A DNA stretch of 60,194 nt from JAVVHH01 sp964235765. GTDB lineage: Bacteria > Pseudomonadota > Alphaproteobacteria > Acetobacterales > Acetobacteraceae. Positions 42,185 to 51,159 of this stretch are shown piece after piece; positions within the stretch are counted from its first letter, which is position 1; the number at the start of each line of letters is the position of its first letter. Position numbers and translations under genes: made by a program. The notes under the pieces are model-generated. The model had not been told where the DNA came from. It made no database searches and saw only the letters and a program-made list of their open reading frames with translations. The stretch lies in contig CAXSDH010000014.1 in the NCBI GenBank assembly GCA_964235765.1, positions 1 to 60,194 on the forward strand, read 5' to 3'.

Positions 42185-44029
42185 TCAAACCGCGTTCGCA
42201 AACCCGCCGGATTGCCGGCCCCACGCGCGCGCATAGGCGCCGCCCCTGGCCAGTAGCTCCGCATGGGTGCCCTGCTCCAGGATGCGGCCGCCGTCCAGGA
42301 GCACCAGCCGGTCCATCCGGGCGATGGTTGAAAGGCGGTGGGCGATGGCGATGACGGTGCGCCCCTGCATCAACGTGTCGAGCTGTTCCTGGATCGCGGC
42401 TTCGACTTCGCTGTCCAGCGCCGAGGTCGCTTCGTCGAGCACCAGGATCGGCGCGTCTTTCAGCACCACCCGCGCGATCGCCACCCGCTGGCGCTGCCCG
42501 CCGGAGAGCTTCACCCCACGCTCGCCCACATGCGCGTCGTAGCCGCGCCGGCCGTTCCAATCCTCGAGGCCGAGGATGAACTCATGCGCTTGCGCGCGCC
42601 GCGCCGCAGCCTCCACCTCCGCGTGGGTGGCGTTCGGCCGGCCATAACGGATGTTGTCCTGGATGGAGCGGTGCAGCAGCGAGGTGTCCTGCGTCACCAT
42701 CGCGATCGCGCCGCGCAGGCTCTCCTGCGTCACCCCGGCAATATCCTGTCCATCGATCAGGATGCGGCCCTCGTCGGGGCGGTAGAAGCCGAGCAGCAGG
42801 TTGACCAGGGTGGACTTGCCCGCGCCGGACACCCCGACCAAGCCCACGCGTTCGCCCGGCGCCACATGGAGGTCGATCCCATGCAGCACGCCGCGCTCCG
42901 ACCCATAGCCGAAGCGCACGTCTTCGAAGCGGATGCCGCCGCCGGTCAAGCGCAGCGCGCTGGCCCCTGCCGCGTCCGGCATCTGGCGGGGAGCCGCGAT
43001 GCTGCGCATGCCGTCCTGCACCAGGCCGATATTCTCGGAGATGGCGGTGATGCTGCGCGCCACCCAGCCGGCCATGTTGGTGATCTGAAACGAAAGCGGC
43101 AGCGCCGTCGCCACGGTGGCCACTCCGATGCTGCCCCACGACCACAGCAGCACCGCGACGCTCGCCGTGCCCACCAGCAGGCAGGCGTTGATGACGGCCA
43201 GCCACGCCGTCATGGTGGTGATCGCCCGCGTCTGCGCCCGGAACGCGACCGTGTGGTCGTCGATCGCTTCCTGCACGAAGGTATCCTCGTCGGTGGCGCG
43301 GGCGAACAGCTTGACGGTCAGGATATTGGTGTAGCCGTCCACCACCCGGCCGGTGAGCGTGGAGCGCAGCTCGCTCATCCGGCGCGAGCGCTCCCGCAGC
43401 CGGGGCACCATCCGGCGCAGCAGCACCGCGTAGGCGCCGAACCACAGTGCGATGGGCGCGGCCAGCCGCCAGTCGGTGGAGGCCAGCAACAGGATCGCCG
43501 CCCCGCCGTAGACGACGATGTACCACACCGCATCCACGCCGACGACGATCACCTCGCGCAGCGCCGGCCCCGTCTGCATCACCCGGTTCGCGATCCGCCC
43601 GGCGAAGTCGTTTTGGAAGAAGGTCCATGACTGGCGGACGACATGCCAGTGGCTCTGCCAGCGGACCCTGTTGGTCAGCCCGGGGTTGAGCGCCTGGTTG
43701 ATGAGCAGGAACTCGAGCAGCAGCACCATGGGCCGCAGCAGCAGAACGAGCGCCGCCATGCCGGCGAACTGAGGCCACTCCTCCTGCAGCAAGGTCTCGC
43801 GCGGATGCGTCGCGACCAGCCCGGCGACCCGGCCGATGCACACCGGGATCGCCACATCCAGCGCCGCCGTCAGCAGCCCTGCCACAAGCAGCAGCAGCAG
43901 CACGCCCCGCGCCTGGCGCGCAAAGTGCCAGAAGAAGCCGAACAGACCCGGCGGCGGCGTGTCGTCGCACACCGCGCCCGTGGGCGGGATCAAGGTTTCG
44001 AAGAAGTGGAACAGTCGGGGCAGCAGCAT
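42185..44029 (-). CDS. ABC exporter, fused membrane and ATPase domains (MsbA/LapB-like)
   Basis: A 614-residue half-transporter: an N-terminal six-helix membrane domain (about 35-345) and a C-terminal ATPase (about 370-610) with Walker A Gly-Val-Ser-Gly-Ala-Gly-Lys-Ser, signature Leu-Ser-Gly-Gly-Gln-Arg-Gln-Arg, Walker B Ile-Leu-Val-Leu-Asp-Glu-Ala and switch His in Ala-His-Arg-Leu. It would act as a homodimer, flipping a lipid or exporting a small molecule. The ATG at 44029 fits the family; the frame is open about 17 codons further upstream. It converges on the phosphonate operon 34 nt away, so a role in export of a phosphonate or phosphonolipid is possible but unproven. Confidence 0.9.
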   Translation of the reverse strand: MLLPRLFHFFETLIPPTGAVCDDTPPPGLFGFFWHFARQARGVLLLLLVAGLLTAALDVAIPVCIGRVAGLVATHPRETLLQEEWPQFAGMAALVLLLRPMVLLLEFLLINQALNPGLTNRVRWQSHWHVVRQSWTFFQNDFAGRIANRVMQTGPALREVIVVGVDAVWYIVVYGGAAILLLASTDWRLAAPIALWFGAYAVLLRRMVPRLRERSRRMSELRSTLTGRVVDGYTNILTVKLFARATDEDTFVQEAIDDHTVAFRAQTRAITTMTAWLAVINACLLVGTASVAVLLWSWGSIGVATVATALPLSFQITNMAGWVARSITAISENIGLVQDGMRSIAAPRQMPDAAGASALRLTGGGIRFEDVRFGYGSERGVLHGIDLHVAPGERVGLVGVSGAGKSTLVNLLLGFYRPDEGRILIDGQDIAGVTQESLRGAIAMVTQDTSLLHRSIQDNIRYGRPNATHAEVEAAARRAQAHEFILGLEDWNGRRGYDAHVGERGVKLSGGQRQRVAIARVVLKDAPILVLDEATSALDSEVEAAIQEQLDTLMQGRTVIAIAHRLSTIARMDRLVLLDGGRILEQGTHAELLARGGAYARAWGRQSGGFANAV

Positions 44030-44100
44030 GGGGCTGCGATGCACCGGGTGCGGGGTGACGGTCAACCGCCGTTGGGTCACAATACGTTCTGGAGGGCCTC

Positions 44101-45267
44101 GTGCAGTTTTCGGTGATCGCGTCCGCCGTCGTTGCGGCGGTGGTGGGCTTCGGCGGCACCTTGGCGGTCGTGCTTGAAGCGACCCGGCACCTGGGAGCCA
44201 CCCCGGCGCAGACCTCGTCCTGGGTGGCGGCGCTTTGCCTGGGCATCGCGGTCAGCAGCCTATACCTGAGCACGCGCTACCGGATGCCGATCGTGACCGC
44301 GTGGTCCCTGGCCGGGGCGGTGCTGATCGCGTCCGCGCCGCCGGGCATCGGCATGCACGAGGCCATCGGCGCATTCATGCTCTCGGCGGCGCTGATGGTG
44401 CTGGCGGGCGCAGTGCCGGCGTTGGGAGACTGGATCGCCCGGCTGCCGGCCTCGATTGCGGGGGGCATGCTGGCCGGGCTGCTGCTGCGCTTCGTGCTGG
44501 CGCTGTTCCAAGCCGCGCAGGCCTCGCCCGCGCTGGTGCTGCCGCTGGTCGGCGTGTTCCTGGTCGCGCGGTTGGCGCATGCGGCGTCGGCGCCCTTGGT
44601 GGTGATTGCGGCCGCCGTGCCGCTCGCCCTCGCGCTGGGCTATGCGCTGCCGCTGCCGGATACCGCGCTGTCCTCGCTGACTTGGATCGCCCCCGCCCTC
44701 TCCTTGCCGGCGCTGGCCGGCCTGGGGGTGCCGATGTTCCTCGTGACCATGGCCACGCAGCAAATCTCCGGCGCGGCCGTGCTGCGTACGTCCGGCTACG
44801 TGCCGCCGGTTCGGGGCGGGCTGGTCGCAACCGGGCTCGTGGCTCTCGTGGCGTCGCCGTTCGGCGGCTACTCGGTAAACCTGTCCAGCATAACGGCGGC
44901 GATCTGCACCGGGCCGGACGCGCATCCCGACCCGGCCAAGCGCTGGCTTACCGGTCCCGTCTATGCGGCTTGCTACTTTGTCTTCGCCCTGTTCGGCGCC
45001 TCGCTGGCCACCGCGCTGGGTGGCCTGCCTCCGGTCCTGGTCGCCACTGTCGCCGGCGCCGCGCTGCTGGGCCCGCTTACCGGCGCGCTCGCCTCCGCCC
45101 TGCACCGCGAGAGCGAGCGCTTTGCGGCGGTGCTGGCCTTTGGGGTCACCGCCTCGGGCATGGCGCTTTGGGGTATCGGCACGGCTGCTTGGGGCTTGCT
45201 CGCCGGGCTGCTGGCGCTCGGCCTGGCAAGGGTGGGCGGGCTTGTGAGAGCGCAGCGGGGCTTGTGA
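44101..45267 (+). CDS. BenE-family benzoate/proton symporter
   Basis: A 388-residue inner-membrane protein with about 11-12 hydrophobic segments. Ser-Leu-Ala-Gly-Ala-Val-Leu-Ile (about 63), Leu-Pro-Ala-Ser-Ile-Ala-Gly-Gly-Met-Leu-Ala-Gly, Gly-Val-Pro-Met-Phe-Leu-Val-Thr-Met-Ala-Thr-Gln, and Pro-Phe-Gly-Gly-Tyr-Ser-Val-Asn-Leu-Ser-Ser-Ile-Thr-Ala-Ala-Ile-Cys are BenE features. The start is a GTG at 44101, diverging from the exporter gene over about 70 nt. No aromatic-degradation genes are adjacent, so the true substrate may not be benzoate. Confidence 0.88.
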   Translation: MQFSVIASAVVAAVVGFGGTLAVVLEATRHLGATPAQTSSWVAALCLGIAVSSLYLSTRYRMPIVTAWSLAGAVLIASAPPGIGMHEAIGAFMLSAALMVLAGAVPALGDWIARLPASIAGGMLAGLLLRFVLALFQAAQASPALVLPLVGVFLVARLAHAASAPLVVIAAAVPLALALGYALPLPDTALSSLTWIAPALSLPALAGLGVPMFLVTMATQQISGAAVLRTSGYVPPVRGGLVATGLVALVASPFGGYSVNLSSITAAICTGPDAHPDPAKRWLTGPVYAACYFVFALFGASLATALGGLPPVLVATVAGAALLGPLTGALASALHRESERFAAVLAFGVTASGMALWGIGTAAWGLLAGLLALGLARVGGLVRAQRGL

Positions 45268-45290
45268 GCCAGGAGCGACGCGCGTCGGCC

Positions 45291-48059
45291 CTACGAGACT
45301 TCCCTGAGATACTCGAGCGTTGCCGCTGGCGGTTGGGGCCTGCCGGTTAGATAGCCCTGCACATACTTGCAATTCAGCCGTCGCATCTGGGCCAACTGCT
45401 CTTCGGTCTCCACGCCCTCCGCGATCACCCCCAGATTAAGCGCAGCGCCGATGCCAAGTATGGCCGCGACGATCGCCCTCGCCTCCGGCTGGTCCACCGT
45501 GTCCTGCACGAACGACTTGTCGATCTTGATCGTGTCGAACGGAAAGCGCCGAAGGTAGCTTAGCCCGGCATGTGCGGTGCCGAAATCATCCAGGCTGAAC
45601 CGCACGCCCAGTGCACGCAGCCGGAACATGGTGCTCAGCACCAAGCGGCTCTCCTCCAGCAGCAAGCCTTCCGTCACCTCCAGGATGAGCCGCTCCGGCG
45701 CGAGCCCGGTGCGGCCCAGGATGTCGATAAGCTGCTCGATGAGCTTGTCCTGGTTGAACTGCATCGGCGACAGATTGACCGCGATCCGGATATTGGGCGG
45801 CCAGCCTGCGGCTTCGGCGCAAGCCGTTTCCAGCACCCAAAGCCCGATCGGGACGATGAGGCCCGAGTTCTCGGCCAACCCGATGAACTCCGCCGGGCCG
45901 ATCACGCCCCGATGCGGATGCCGCCAGCGCAGCAGCGCCTCCAGGCATACGACGGTGCGTGGCCCGGTTTCGACGATCGGCTGGTATTCGACCTCGAATT
46001 GCGCGAGGCTCAAGGCTTGGCGTAATTCCTGTTCCAGCACGAATAGTTTTTGCTGGCGGGCGTCCATATCCTGCTCGAACACGCAATAGACGCCTCGCCC
46101 GTCGGCCTTGGCGCGGTACAGGGCGATGTCGGCATGCCGCAGCAAGTCGTCGGCATTGGCGGCGTGATCGGGGTATTGGGCGATGCCGATCGAGACGCCG
46201 ACGCTGCATTGCGTTCCATCGATGTCGAAGGGCTGCCGGATCAGGTGCAGCACCCGTTCCGCCAACCTCGACGAGGAGTTCGGCTGGTCGATCAAGGGTT
46301 GGATTATCGCAAACTCGTCACCACCCATCCGGGCGACCGTGTCGATATCGCGCACCGCGCCCCGTAGCCGGGCTGCGACCTGGATGAGCAGCTTGTCCCC
46401 GGCGCCATGCCCTTTGGTATCGTTGACCAGCTTGAACCGGTCCAGGTCGAGATAGAGCACGGCCATGCTGCGCTGGCTTCGGTCCGCCAACTCGATCGCA
46501 CGCTCAAGCCGTTGCTGGAACACCACGCGGTTGACCAGCTTCGTCAGGTCGTCGTGGTGCGCGAAGTAGCGGACCTGCTCCTCCGAAGCGCGCCGCTCCG
46601 TGATGTCGGTGTAGGTGCGGACCAATCCTCCCGTATGCAACGGCACGCTCTGGACTTCGAGAATGCGGCCGTTCGGGCGCTTGCGCTCGTACATGAAAGG
46701 ATTGTTCTGCAAATCGCCGATGCCGAGCCATGACGGCGTTTCCTGGCCGGCGAACTCGTTGATGGATTGCTGATGGGCGGTGACGGCGTCGAATGAGGGG
46801 TGGCGTTCCATGAGCGCTGCCGGGAGGTCCAGCATCTGCATCGCGCGCTTGTTGCAGACCGCCACCGTCCGGTCCGCCTCGATCATCATGATCCCCTGGT
46901 TCATGTGGTCGAGCGTCGTCTCCAGCGCTTCGGACTTCTCGGCGAGGTGCTTCCGGCTCGCCTGCAGCTCGCCTGCCTGGCTCGCCATGCGCCGTCGCGT
47001 GGTCTCCAGCCGCGCATTATGCTCTGCCAGGGAGGACTCCGAGCGTTCCAGTCTCTGCAACTGCAAGCTTAGCGTGCGGAGCAGCAGGATGACGCACAGC
47101 ACCGCGCTTCCGGTGCCGATCGCCGCGAGTACGGCGGCCTTGCGCCAATTTGCCAGCGAGTCGCTTTCGGAAACGCTCACGTTCACCACGAGCGGGTAGT
47201 CGATCAAGGGATGCACCGAGACCACAATCAGGCCCGGCGCGAGCCGACCTTGCGTTACGAACGAGGCCGGGTGGCGGCTGGCGACGATCTCATGCCATGG
47301 CGACACCTCCGGAAGCCGTTCACCGACTGGCGCCGTGGTCGGATAGCTGGTGAGCGCAACCCCGTCCCGCTTGAGCAGGGTGACAGTCATGCCGGCGCCG
47401 ACCGTCAGGGCCTCGTAGAACTCGCGGAAGTAACCGAGGTCGAGGGCGCCCAGCACCAAGCCCAAGAAACGGCCGGCCGGTGAATTGACCCGTCTGATGA
47501 CATAGACAGTCCACCCACCGTTGCCGCGGTTCTCCACGGGGTTGCTGATGAACGCCTTAGGGTCGTCATGATCGCGGAAATACTTGTAGTAATCCCGGTC
47601 CGACAGATCCGTAGCCGGAACCGGCCATTGCCGAGAGAAGTTCACGAGCTTGCCGTCTGCATCGACGATGGTGAACGCATCGGCCTGCGGCAGCGCCTCG
47701 GCCAAATGCCGCAACTGGGCTTGCAGCGCCGGATTCCGCAGTTCCGTCCTGAACCGTTCCGGTGTGTCGATCCCGTCGCCCACGATGTCTCTGCGGATCC
47801 CGTCCAAGGCAAGATCGACTGCCTGGATCGACCGCGTGGTCTGTTCCGCGATGGCGATGCCCAGCTTTCCGACGTTCTGGCGCGCATCGTTCAGCGCCAC
47901 GCTGCGCATATCCTGCATCGTCAGGCTGACGGCGGCGACCATGGTGATCAGCAATCCCGCCCCGACCGCGATCAGCCGCTTGCTGACTGCGGACAGCCCG
48001 CGCCACATCCGGAACGCCGGGAACCCTTGGCGGGAAGTGAGGCCGGCGACGGTTCTCAT
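45291..48059 (-). CDS. membrane Cache-PAS-GGDEF-EAL cyclic-di-GMP protein
   Basis: A 922-residue signalling protein. Transmembrane segment 1 (about 28-48) is followed by a periplasmic dCACHE-like sensor (about 55-300), transmembrane segment 2 (about 307-330), a coiled coil (about 335-385), a PAS domain (about 385-490), GGDEF (about 500-665) and EAL (about 680-920). The cyclase motif Gly-Gly-Asp-Glu-Phe is intact, with an Arg-x-x-Asp inhibitory site 5 residues before it. The phosphodiesterase motifs Glu-Ala-Leu-Leu-Arg-Trp, Asp-Asp-Phe-Gly-Thr and Glu-Gly-Val-Glu-Thr are also intact, so both making and breaking c-di-GMP are possible. Confidence 0.93.
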   Translation of the reverse strand: MRTVAGLTSRQGFPAFRMWRGLSAVSKRLIAVGAGLLITMVAAVSLTMQDMRSVALNDARQNVGKLGIAIAEQTTRSIQAVDLALDGIRRDIVGDGIDTPERFRTELRNPALQAQLRHLAEALPQADAFTIVDADGKLVNFSRQWPVPATDLSDRDYYKYFRDHDDPKAFISNPVENRGNGGWTVYVIRRVNSPAGRFLGLVLGALDLGYFREFYEALTVGAGMTVTLLKRDGVALTSYPTTAPVGERLPEVSPWHEIVASRHPASFVTQGRLAPGLIVVSVHPLIDYPLVVNVSVSESDSLANWRKAAVLAAIGTGSAVLCVILLLRTLSLQLQRLERSESSLAEHNARLETTRRRMASQAGELQASRKHLAEKSEALETTLDHMNQGIMMIEADRTVAVCNKRAMQMLDLPAALMERHPSFDAVTAHQQSINEFAGQETPSWLGIGDLQNNPFMYERKRPNGRILEVQSVPLHTGGLVRTYTDITERRASEEQVRYFAHHDDLTKLVNRVVFQQRLERAIELADRSQRSMAVLYLDLDRFKLVNDTKGHGAGDKLLIQVAARLRGAVRDIDTVARMGGDEFAIIQPLIDQPNSSSRLAERVLHLIRQPFDIDGTQCSVGVSIGIAQYPDHAANADDLLRHADIALYRAKADGRGVYCVFEQDMDARQQKLFVLEQELRQALSLAQFEVEYQPIVETGPRTVVCLEALLRWRHPHRGVIGPAEFIGLAENSGLIVPIGLWVLETACAEAAGWPPNIRIAVNLSPMQFNQDKLIEQLIDILGRTGLAPERLILEVTEGLLLEESRLVLSTMFRLRALGVRFSLDDFGTAHAGLSYLRRFPFDTIKIDKSFVQDTVDQPEARAIVAAILGIGAALNLGVIAEGVETEEQLAQMRRLNCKYVQGYLTGRPQPPAATLEYLREVS

Positions 48060-48247
48060 CGGCTAGCCAACTTGGCTTCCGAACCAGGGGCACTTGCGCA
48101 CATCCACGCGTCCTGAACGTAAAGCCCTTGCATACCACAAACGCCAGGCCGTCCTGAGCAGGAATAGTCGGGCCCGTGTCGGGCTTGGAAGGGCGCCGGG
48201 ATCAGCCGGAGGGGCTCAGCCAACAGGAGGGCTAAGCCGCGAGCGGG

Positions 48248-48905
48248 CTATGCGTCGGCGGTCGGCTGCGCCTGCCGGCGGCTCTGCCACAGCGCCACGA
48301 AGTCGATCGGCTGTAGCAGCACCGGCGGGAACCCACCATCGCGCGTCACGTCGGCCAAGATGTTGCGGGCATAGGGGAACAGCAGGCGCGGACACTCGAC
48401 CAGCAGCACCGGCTCCACCGTGTTCTCGGGCACGCCGGTCAGGGTAAACACCCCGCAATAGGCCAGTTCGGCGATGAACAGCGGCCGGGTTTCCCCCGTG
48501 GACTGGCCGTTGCTGGACTGGCCATTGCTGGATTGGCCATTGNNNNNNNNNNNNNNNNNNNNNNNNNNNNNNNNNNNNNNNNNNNNNNNNNNNNNNNNNN
48601 NNNNNNNNNNNNNNNNNNNNNNNNNNNNNNNNNNNNNNNNNNTGGCCATTGCTGGATTGGCCATTGGCCACGGGGGCCGGCTCGAGCGCCTCCGCCTTGA
48701 TCTGCAAGGTCACCTCGAACACATCCTGCCCGTCGGTGATCCGGCGGGCCTGCACATCGAGGTTGATGTTCACGTTCGGCTGAGCCCGCAAGGTGCTGAA
48801 GATCTCCGGCGCGTTCGGCACCTCGAACGACAGGTCCTTCACATACTGGATGTTGACCACCAGCGGCTGTGCGGCAGGAGGGGCAGCGGGCGTGGTCTCG
48901 GACAT
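48248..48905 (-). CDS. secB: protein-export chaperone SecB, interrupted by assembly gap and repeat
   Basis: SecB keeps preproteins unfolded and delivers them to SecA. The N-terminal half (Val-Asn-Ile-Gln-Tyr-Val-Lys-Asp-Leu-Ser-Phe-Glu-Val-Pro, then Pro-Asn-Val-Asn-Ile-Asn-Leu-Asp-Val) and the C-terminal half (Tyr-Cys-Gly-Val-Phe-Thr-Leu, then Leu-Leu-Phe-Pro-Tyr-Ala-Arg and Gly-Gly-Phe-Pro-Pro-Val-Leu-Leu-Gln-Pro-Ile-Asp-Phe) are clear. Between them is a run of Asn-Gly-Gln-Ser-Ser repeats broken by 100 N. The two halves are out of frame across the filler because 100 is not a multiple of 3; this is a gap artefact, not evidence of a frameshift. The normal family has only a short loop here. Confidence 0.9.
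48498..48666. repeat. 15-bp tandem repeat with 100-N assembly gap (48543-48642)
   Basis: The unit CTGGATTGGCCATTG (plus strand) occurs with small changes at 48498-48512, 48513-48527, 48528-48542, partly at 48643-48651 and at 48652-48666. On the minus strand it encodes Asn-Gly-Gln-Ser-Ser. The gap lies exactly inside the array, so the true copy number is unknown; the assembler probably collapsed or broke at the repeat. Confidence 0.95.
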
Positions 48906-49015
48906 GGCGTTCCTCGATGGGGCTACTCGTTCCGGGCGGCGGGGTAGCATGGCCCGGCCAGCCGCGCCACCCTCGCCCGAAGCGCCCGCCTGAGGCGCCC
49001 ACCTGGCGCGCCGGG

Positions 49016-49570
49016 TCAGTGCTTCCAGACGACCTCGGCCGGCGGCGGCGCCGTCGGATCGAACCGCAGCCACTGCCCATTCTTCACGCTCTGTCCGGTG
49101 AGCGACAGGATGAAACCCCAATGGCTCACCACCAGCGTGTCCGCCCAGTCCGACAGGGCCGACATCTCGGCGCGGAACAGCGCCGCGCGCGCCAGCACCT
49201 GTTCGGTTGGCTCCTCGACCTCCGGCCACCAGGTCTCCTCGATGCCCGTGAAGTCGTGGTCGGGCCAGTCCCGCGCCAAGTGGTCGCGCGGGCTGCCAAC
49301 GTCGCAGGTGAAGGCATAGCGCTCGCGCACGACCGGGTGGACCAGCACGGGCAAGCCAAGCAATCGAGCCACCGGCGCCGCGGTCTCCAAGGCGCGGGTG
49401 TAAGGCGAGGCGAGGATGCGCCGAAGCCCGTGCCCAGCCAGGGCCTCGGCCGCCTGCCGGGCCTGCTCGTGGCCGAGCGGCGTCAGCTTCGGGTCCTTGA
49501 TCCCCGGGTCCTTCCGGGTGGCGGTGAAGTGCAGGTTGAACTCGCTTTGGCCATGGCGGAGCAGGATCAT
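49016..49570 (-). CDS. histidine phosphatase (phosphoglycerate-mutase-like)
   Basis: A 184-residue branch-1 histidine phosphatase. The catalytic motif Leu-Leu-Arg-His-Gly-Gln-Ser is at the N-terminus, Ser-Pro-Tyr-Thr-Arg-Ala (second Arg) near residue 58, a Glu in Arg-Glu-Arg near 83 and the second His in Val-Val-Ser-His-Trp-Gly near 150. The ATG at 49570 is preferred over a GTG three codons upstream. The substrate cannot be told; members include phosphoglycerate mutases, SixA and nucleotide or sugar-phosphate phosphatases. Confidence 0.88.
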   Translation of the reverse strand: MILLRHGQSEFNLHFTATRKDPGIKDPKLTPLGHEQARQAAEALAGHGLRRILASPYTRALETAAPVARLLGLPVLVHPVVRERYAFTCDVGSPRDHLARDWPDHDFTGIEETWWPEVEEPTEQVLARAALFRAEMSALSDWADTLVVSHWGFILSLTGQSVKNGQWLRFDPTAPPPAEVVWKH

Positions 49571-49685
49571 GCGCCGCACCTAGCGGGAACCCGGCCGAAG
49601 CGCCAGCCGGAGTGCCAGAGAACGGCCGTTCATTGTTTAGCAACCTATTGCGCCCTATGTATGGGGCTCCAAAAGGACAAGACCC

Positions 49686-50354
49686 ATGGGCGGCGGCTTT
49701 CCCCTCGACCTCCTGCTATTCGGCATGATCGCCGCATTCCTCGTGTTGCGCCTGCGCGGCATCCTCGGTCGTAAAACCGGGCTCGAGCGTCCGCAGGCCG
49801 AGGGCGGCCCCGTCCAGGTGCCCGGAATGGCCCGGGTTCCCGGCCCTGTGATCGAGGGGAGGGCCGAACAGACCGCGCCGGCTCGCCAAGTGCCCGACCC
49901 GGCCAGCCCGGCTGGAGAGACCCTGGCCGGCATGCGCGCGATCGATCGCAATTTCGACCCCGCCCGTTTCCTCGCCGGCGCCGAAGCGGCCTTTCGATTG
50001 ATCGTCCAGGCGTTTGCGGCCGGGGACCGCGTCGCACTGCGTCCGCTCCTGGCGGACGAGACCTATCGCAGCTTTGAACAAGCGATTGCAGCGCGGGAAG
50101 CCGCCGGCGAAACGCAACGGAGCGAGATCCGCGGCATCGAACATGCCTCGATCGAGCAGGCGATGCTGGCTGGCGCCATGGCCACGATAACGGTCAAGAT
50201 CGTGTCCGACCAAATTGCCGAAACCCTTGGCCGCGATGGCCGCCCGGTGTCCGGCGCCGACGCCGTGGCCGAAATCACCGATCTCTGGACGTTCGAGCGT
50301 GACCTGTCCCAGGCCGATCCGGCGTGGCGCTTATCCGCCGCACGTTCGGGCTGA
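49686..50354 (+). CDS. Tim44-like domain protein
   Basis: A 222-residue protein with an N-terminal membrane helix (about 6-26), a Pro/Gly-rich linker (about 35-75) and a C-terminal Tim44-like domain (about 85-218) with Phe-Leu-Ala-Gly-Ala-Glu-Ala-Ala-Phe-Arg and Trp-Thr-Phe-Glu-Arg-Asp-Leu. In alphaproteobacteria such proteins sit beside secB, as here, and are the bacterial relatives of the mitochondrial import motor subunit Tim44. AAGGA lies about 8 nt before the ATG. It is followed after 1 nt by a DNA methyltransferase. Confidence 0.9.
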   Translation: MGGGFPLDLLLFGMIAAFLVLRLRGILGRKTGLERPQAEGGPVQVPGMARVPGPVIEGRAEQTAPARQVPDPASPAGETLAGMRAIDRNFDPARFLAGAEAAFRLIVQAFAAGDRVALRPLLADETYRSFEQAIAAREAAGETQRSEIRGIEHASIEQAMLAGAMATITVKIVSDQIAETLGRDGRPVSGADAVAEITDLWTFERDLSQADPAWRLSAARSG

Positions 50355-50355
50355 A

Positions 50356-51150
50356 ATGGTGGAGCGCTCGGGACCGCACGAGCTATACCTTGGGGATTGC
50401 CTGGAGGTGCTGCCCGGTTTGGCAGGCGCGTCGGTCGATGTCGTGGTGACCTCGCCGCCCTACAACCTCGGCATCGCCTATAATCTTTACGGCGACCGTA
50501 AGGGTGAGGCCGAGTACCTGGACTGGATGGTGCGGGTAGCCACCGAGATCCGCCGCATCCTGCGGCCGGATGGATCGTTTTTCTTGAACGTGGCCGGGTC
50601 CTCGACGGCGCCCTGGCTGCCTTTCGAACTCATCGTACGGTTGCGCGCGGTTTTCGCACTGCAAAACCACATTGCCTGGGTGAAATCGATCGCCTTGCCC
50701 GATGACAGCGTCGGCCATTTCAAACCCGTGCCCGGCGAGCGCTTTCTCCACCGCAACCACGAGCACATCTTCCACCTGACTCAGCAGGGCAGCGTGCGGC
50801 TGGATCGGCTGTCAATCGGGGTGCCGTTCAAGGACAAGAGCAACATCGCCCGCCGCGGCCACGCGCAAGACCGGCGCTGCCGCGGCGACGCCTGGTTCAT
50901 CCCCTACCCGACGGTCCGCAGCAAATCCCAGAAATTCAGCCATCCCGGCACCTTCCCGCTGGACCTGCCCCGCTGGTGCATTCGCCTGCACGGCAAGCCA
51001 GGGGCGGTCGTGCTCGACCCATTCATGGGGACCGGCACGACCCTGCTCGCCGCCGGGCTGGAGGGTGCGCGCGGCATCGGCATCGAGATGGACCGCGACT
51101 ACGTCGAAACCGCGCGCAACCGGCTCGCGCAGGCCTCGATCGCGGCCTAG
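50356..51150 (+). CDS. site-specific DNA methyltransferase (amino-group, beta class)
   Basis: A 264-residue N4-cytosine/N6-adenine methyltransferase. Motif IV is Thr-Ser-Pro-Pro-Tyr-Asn (about 34-39) and the SAM-binding motif I, Asp-Pro-Phe-Met-Gly-Thr-Gly-Thr-Thr (about 221-229), comes after it, which is the beta-class order. Ser-Pro-Pro-Tyr favours but does not prove N4-cytosine. The start ATG is 1 nt after the Tim44-domain stop. No restriction endonuclease is adjacent, so it may be an orphan with a housekeeping or regulatory role; it is not CcrM-like (motif and length differ). Confidence 0.9.
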   Translation: MVERSGPHELYLGDCLEVLPGLAGASVDVVVTSPPYNLGIAYNLYGDRKGEAEYLDWMVRVATEIRRILRPDGSFFLNVAGSSTAPWLPFELIVRLRAVFALQNHIAWVKSIALPDDSVGHFKPVPGERFLHRNHEHIFHLTQQGSVRLDRLSIGVPFKDKSNIARRGHAQDRRCRGDAWFIPYPTVRSKSQKFSHPGTFPLDLPRWCIRLHGKPGAVVLDPFMGTGTTLLAAGLEGARGIGIEMDRDYVETARNRLAQASIAA

Positions 51151-51159
51151 GTGGCGGCC

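Noticed and set aside
45276..45287. CGACGCGCGTCG palindrome after the BenE gene
   Set aside because: A 12-bp GC-only palindrome without loop or T-run is expected by chance in such GC-rich DNA.
48216..49643. Continuous minus-strand frame through the N gap covering secB and the phosphatase gene
   Set aside because: It exists only because N positions contain no stop codons; it puts the second half of secB out of frame.
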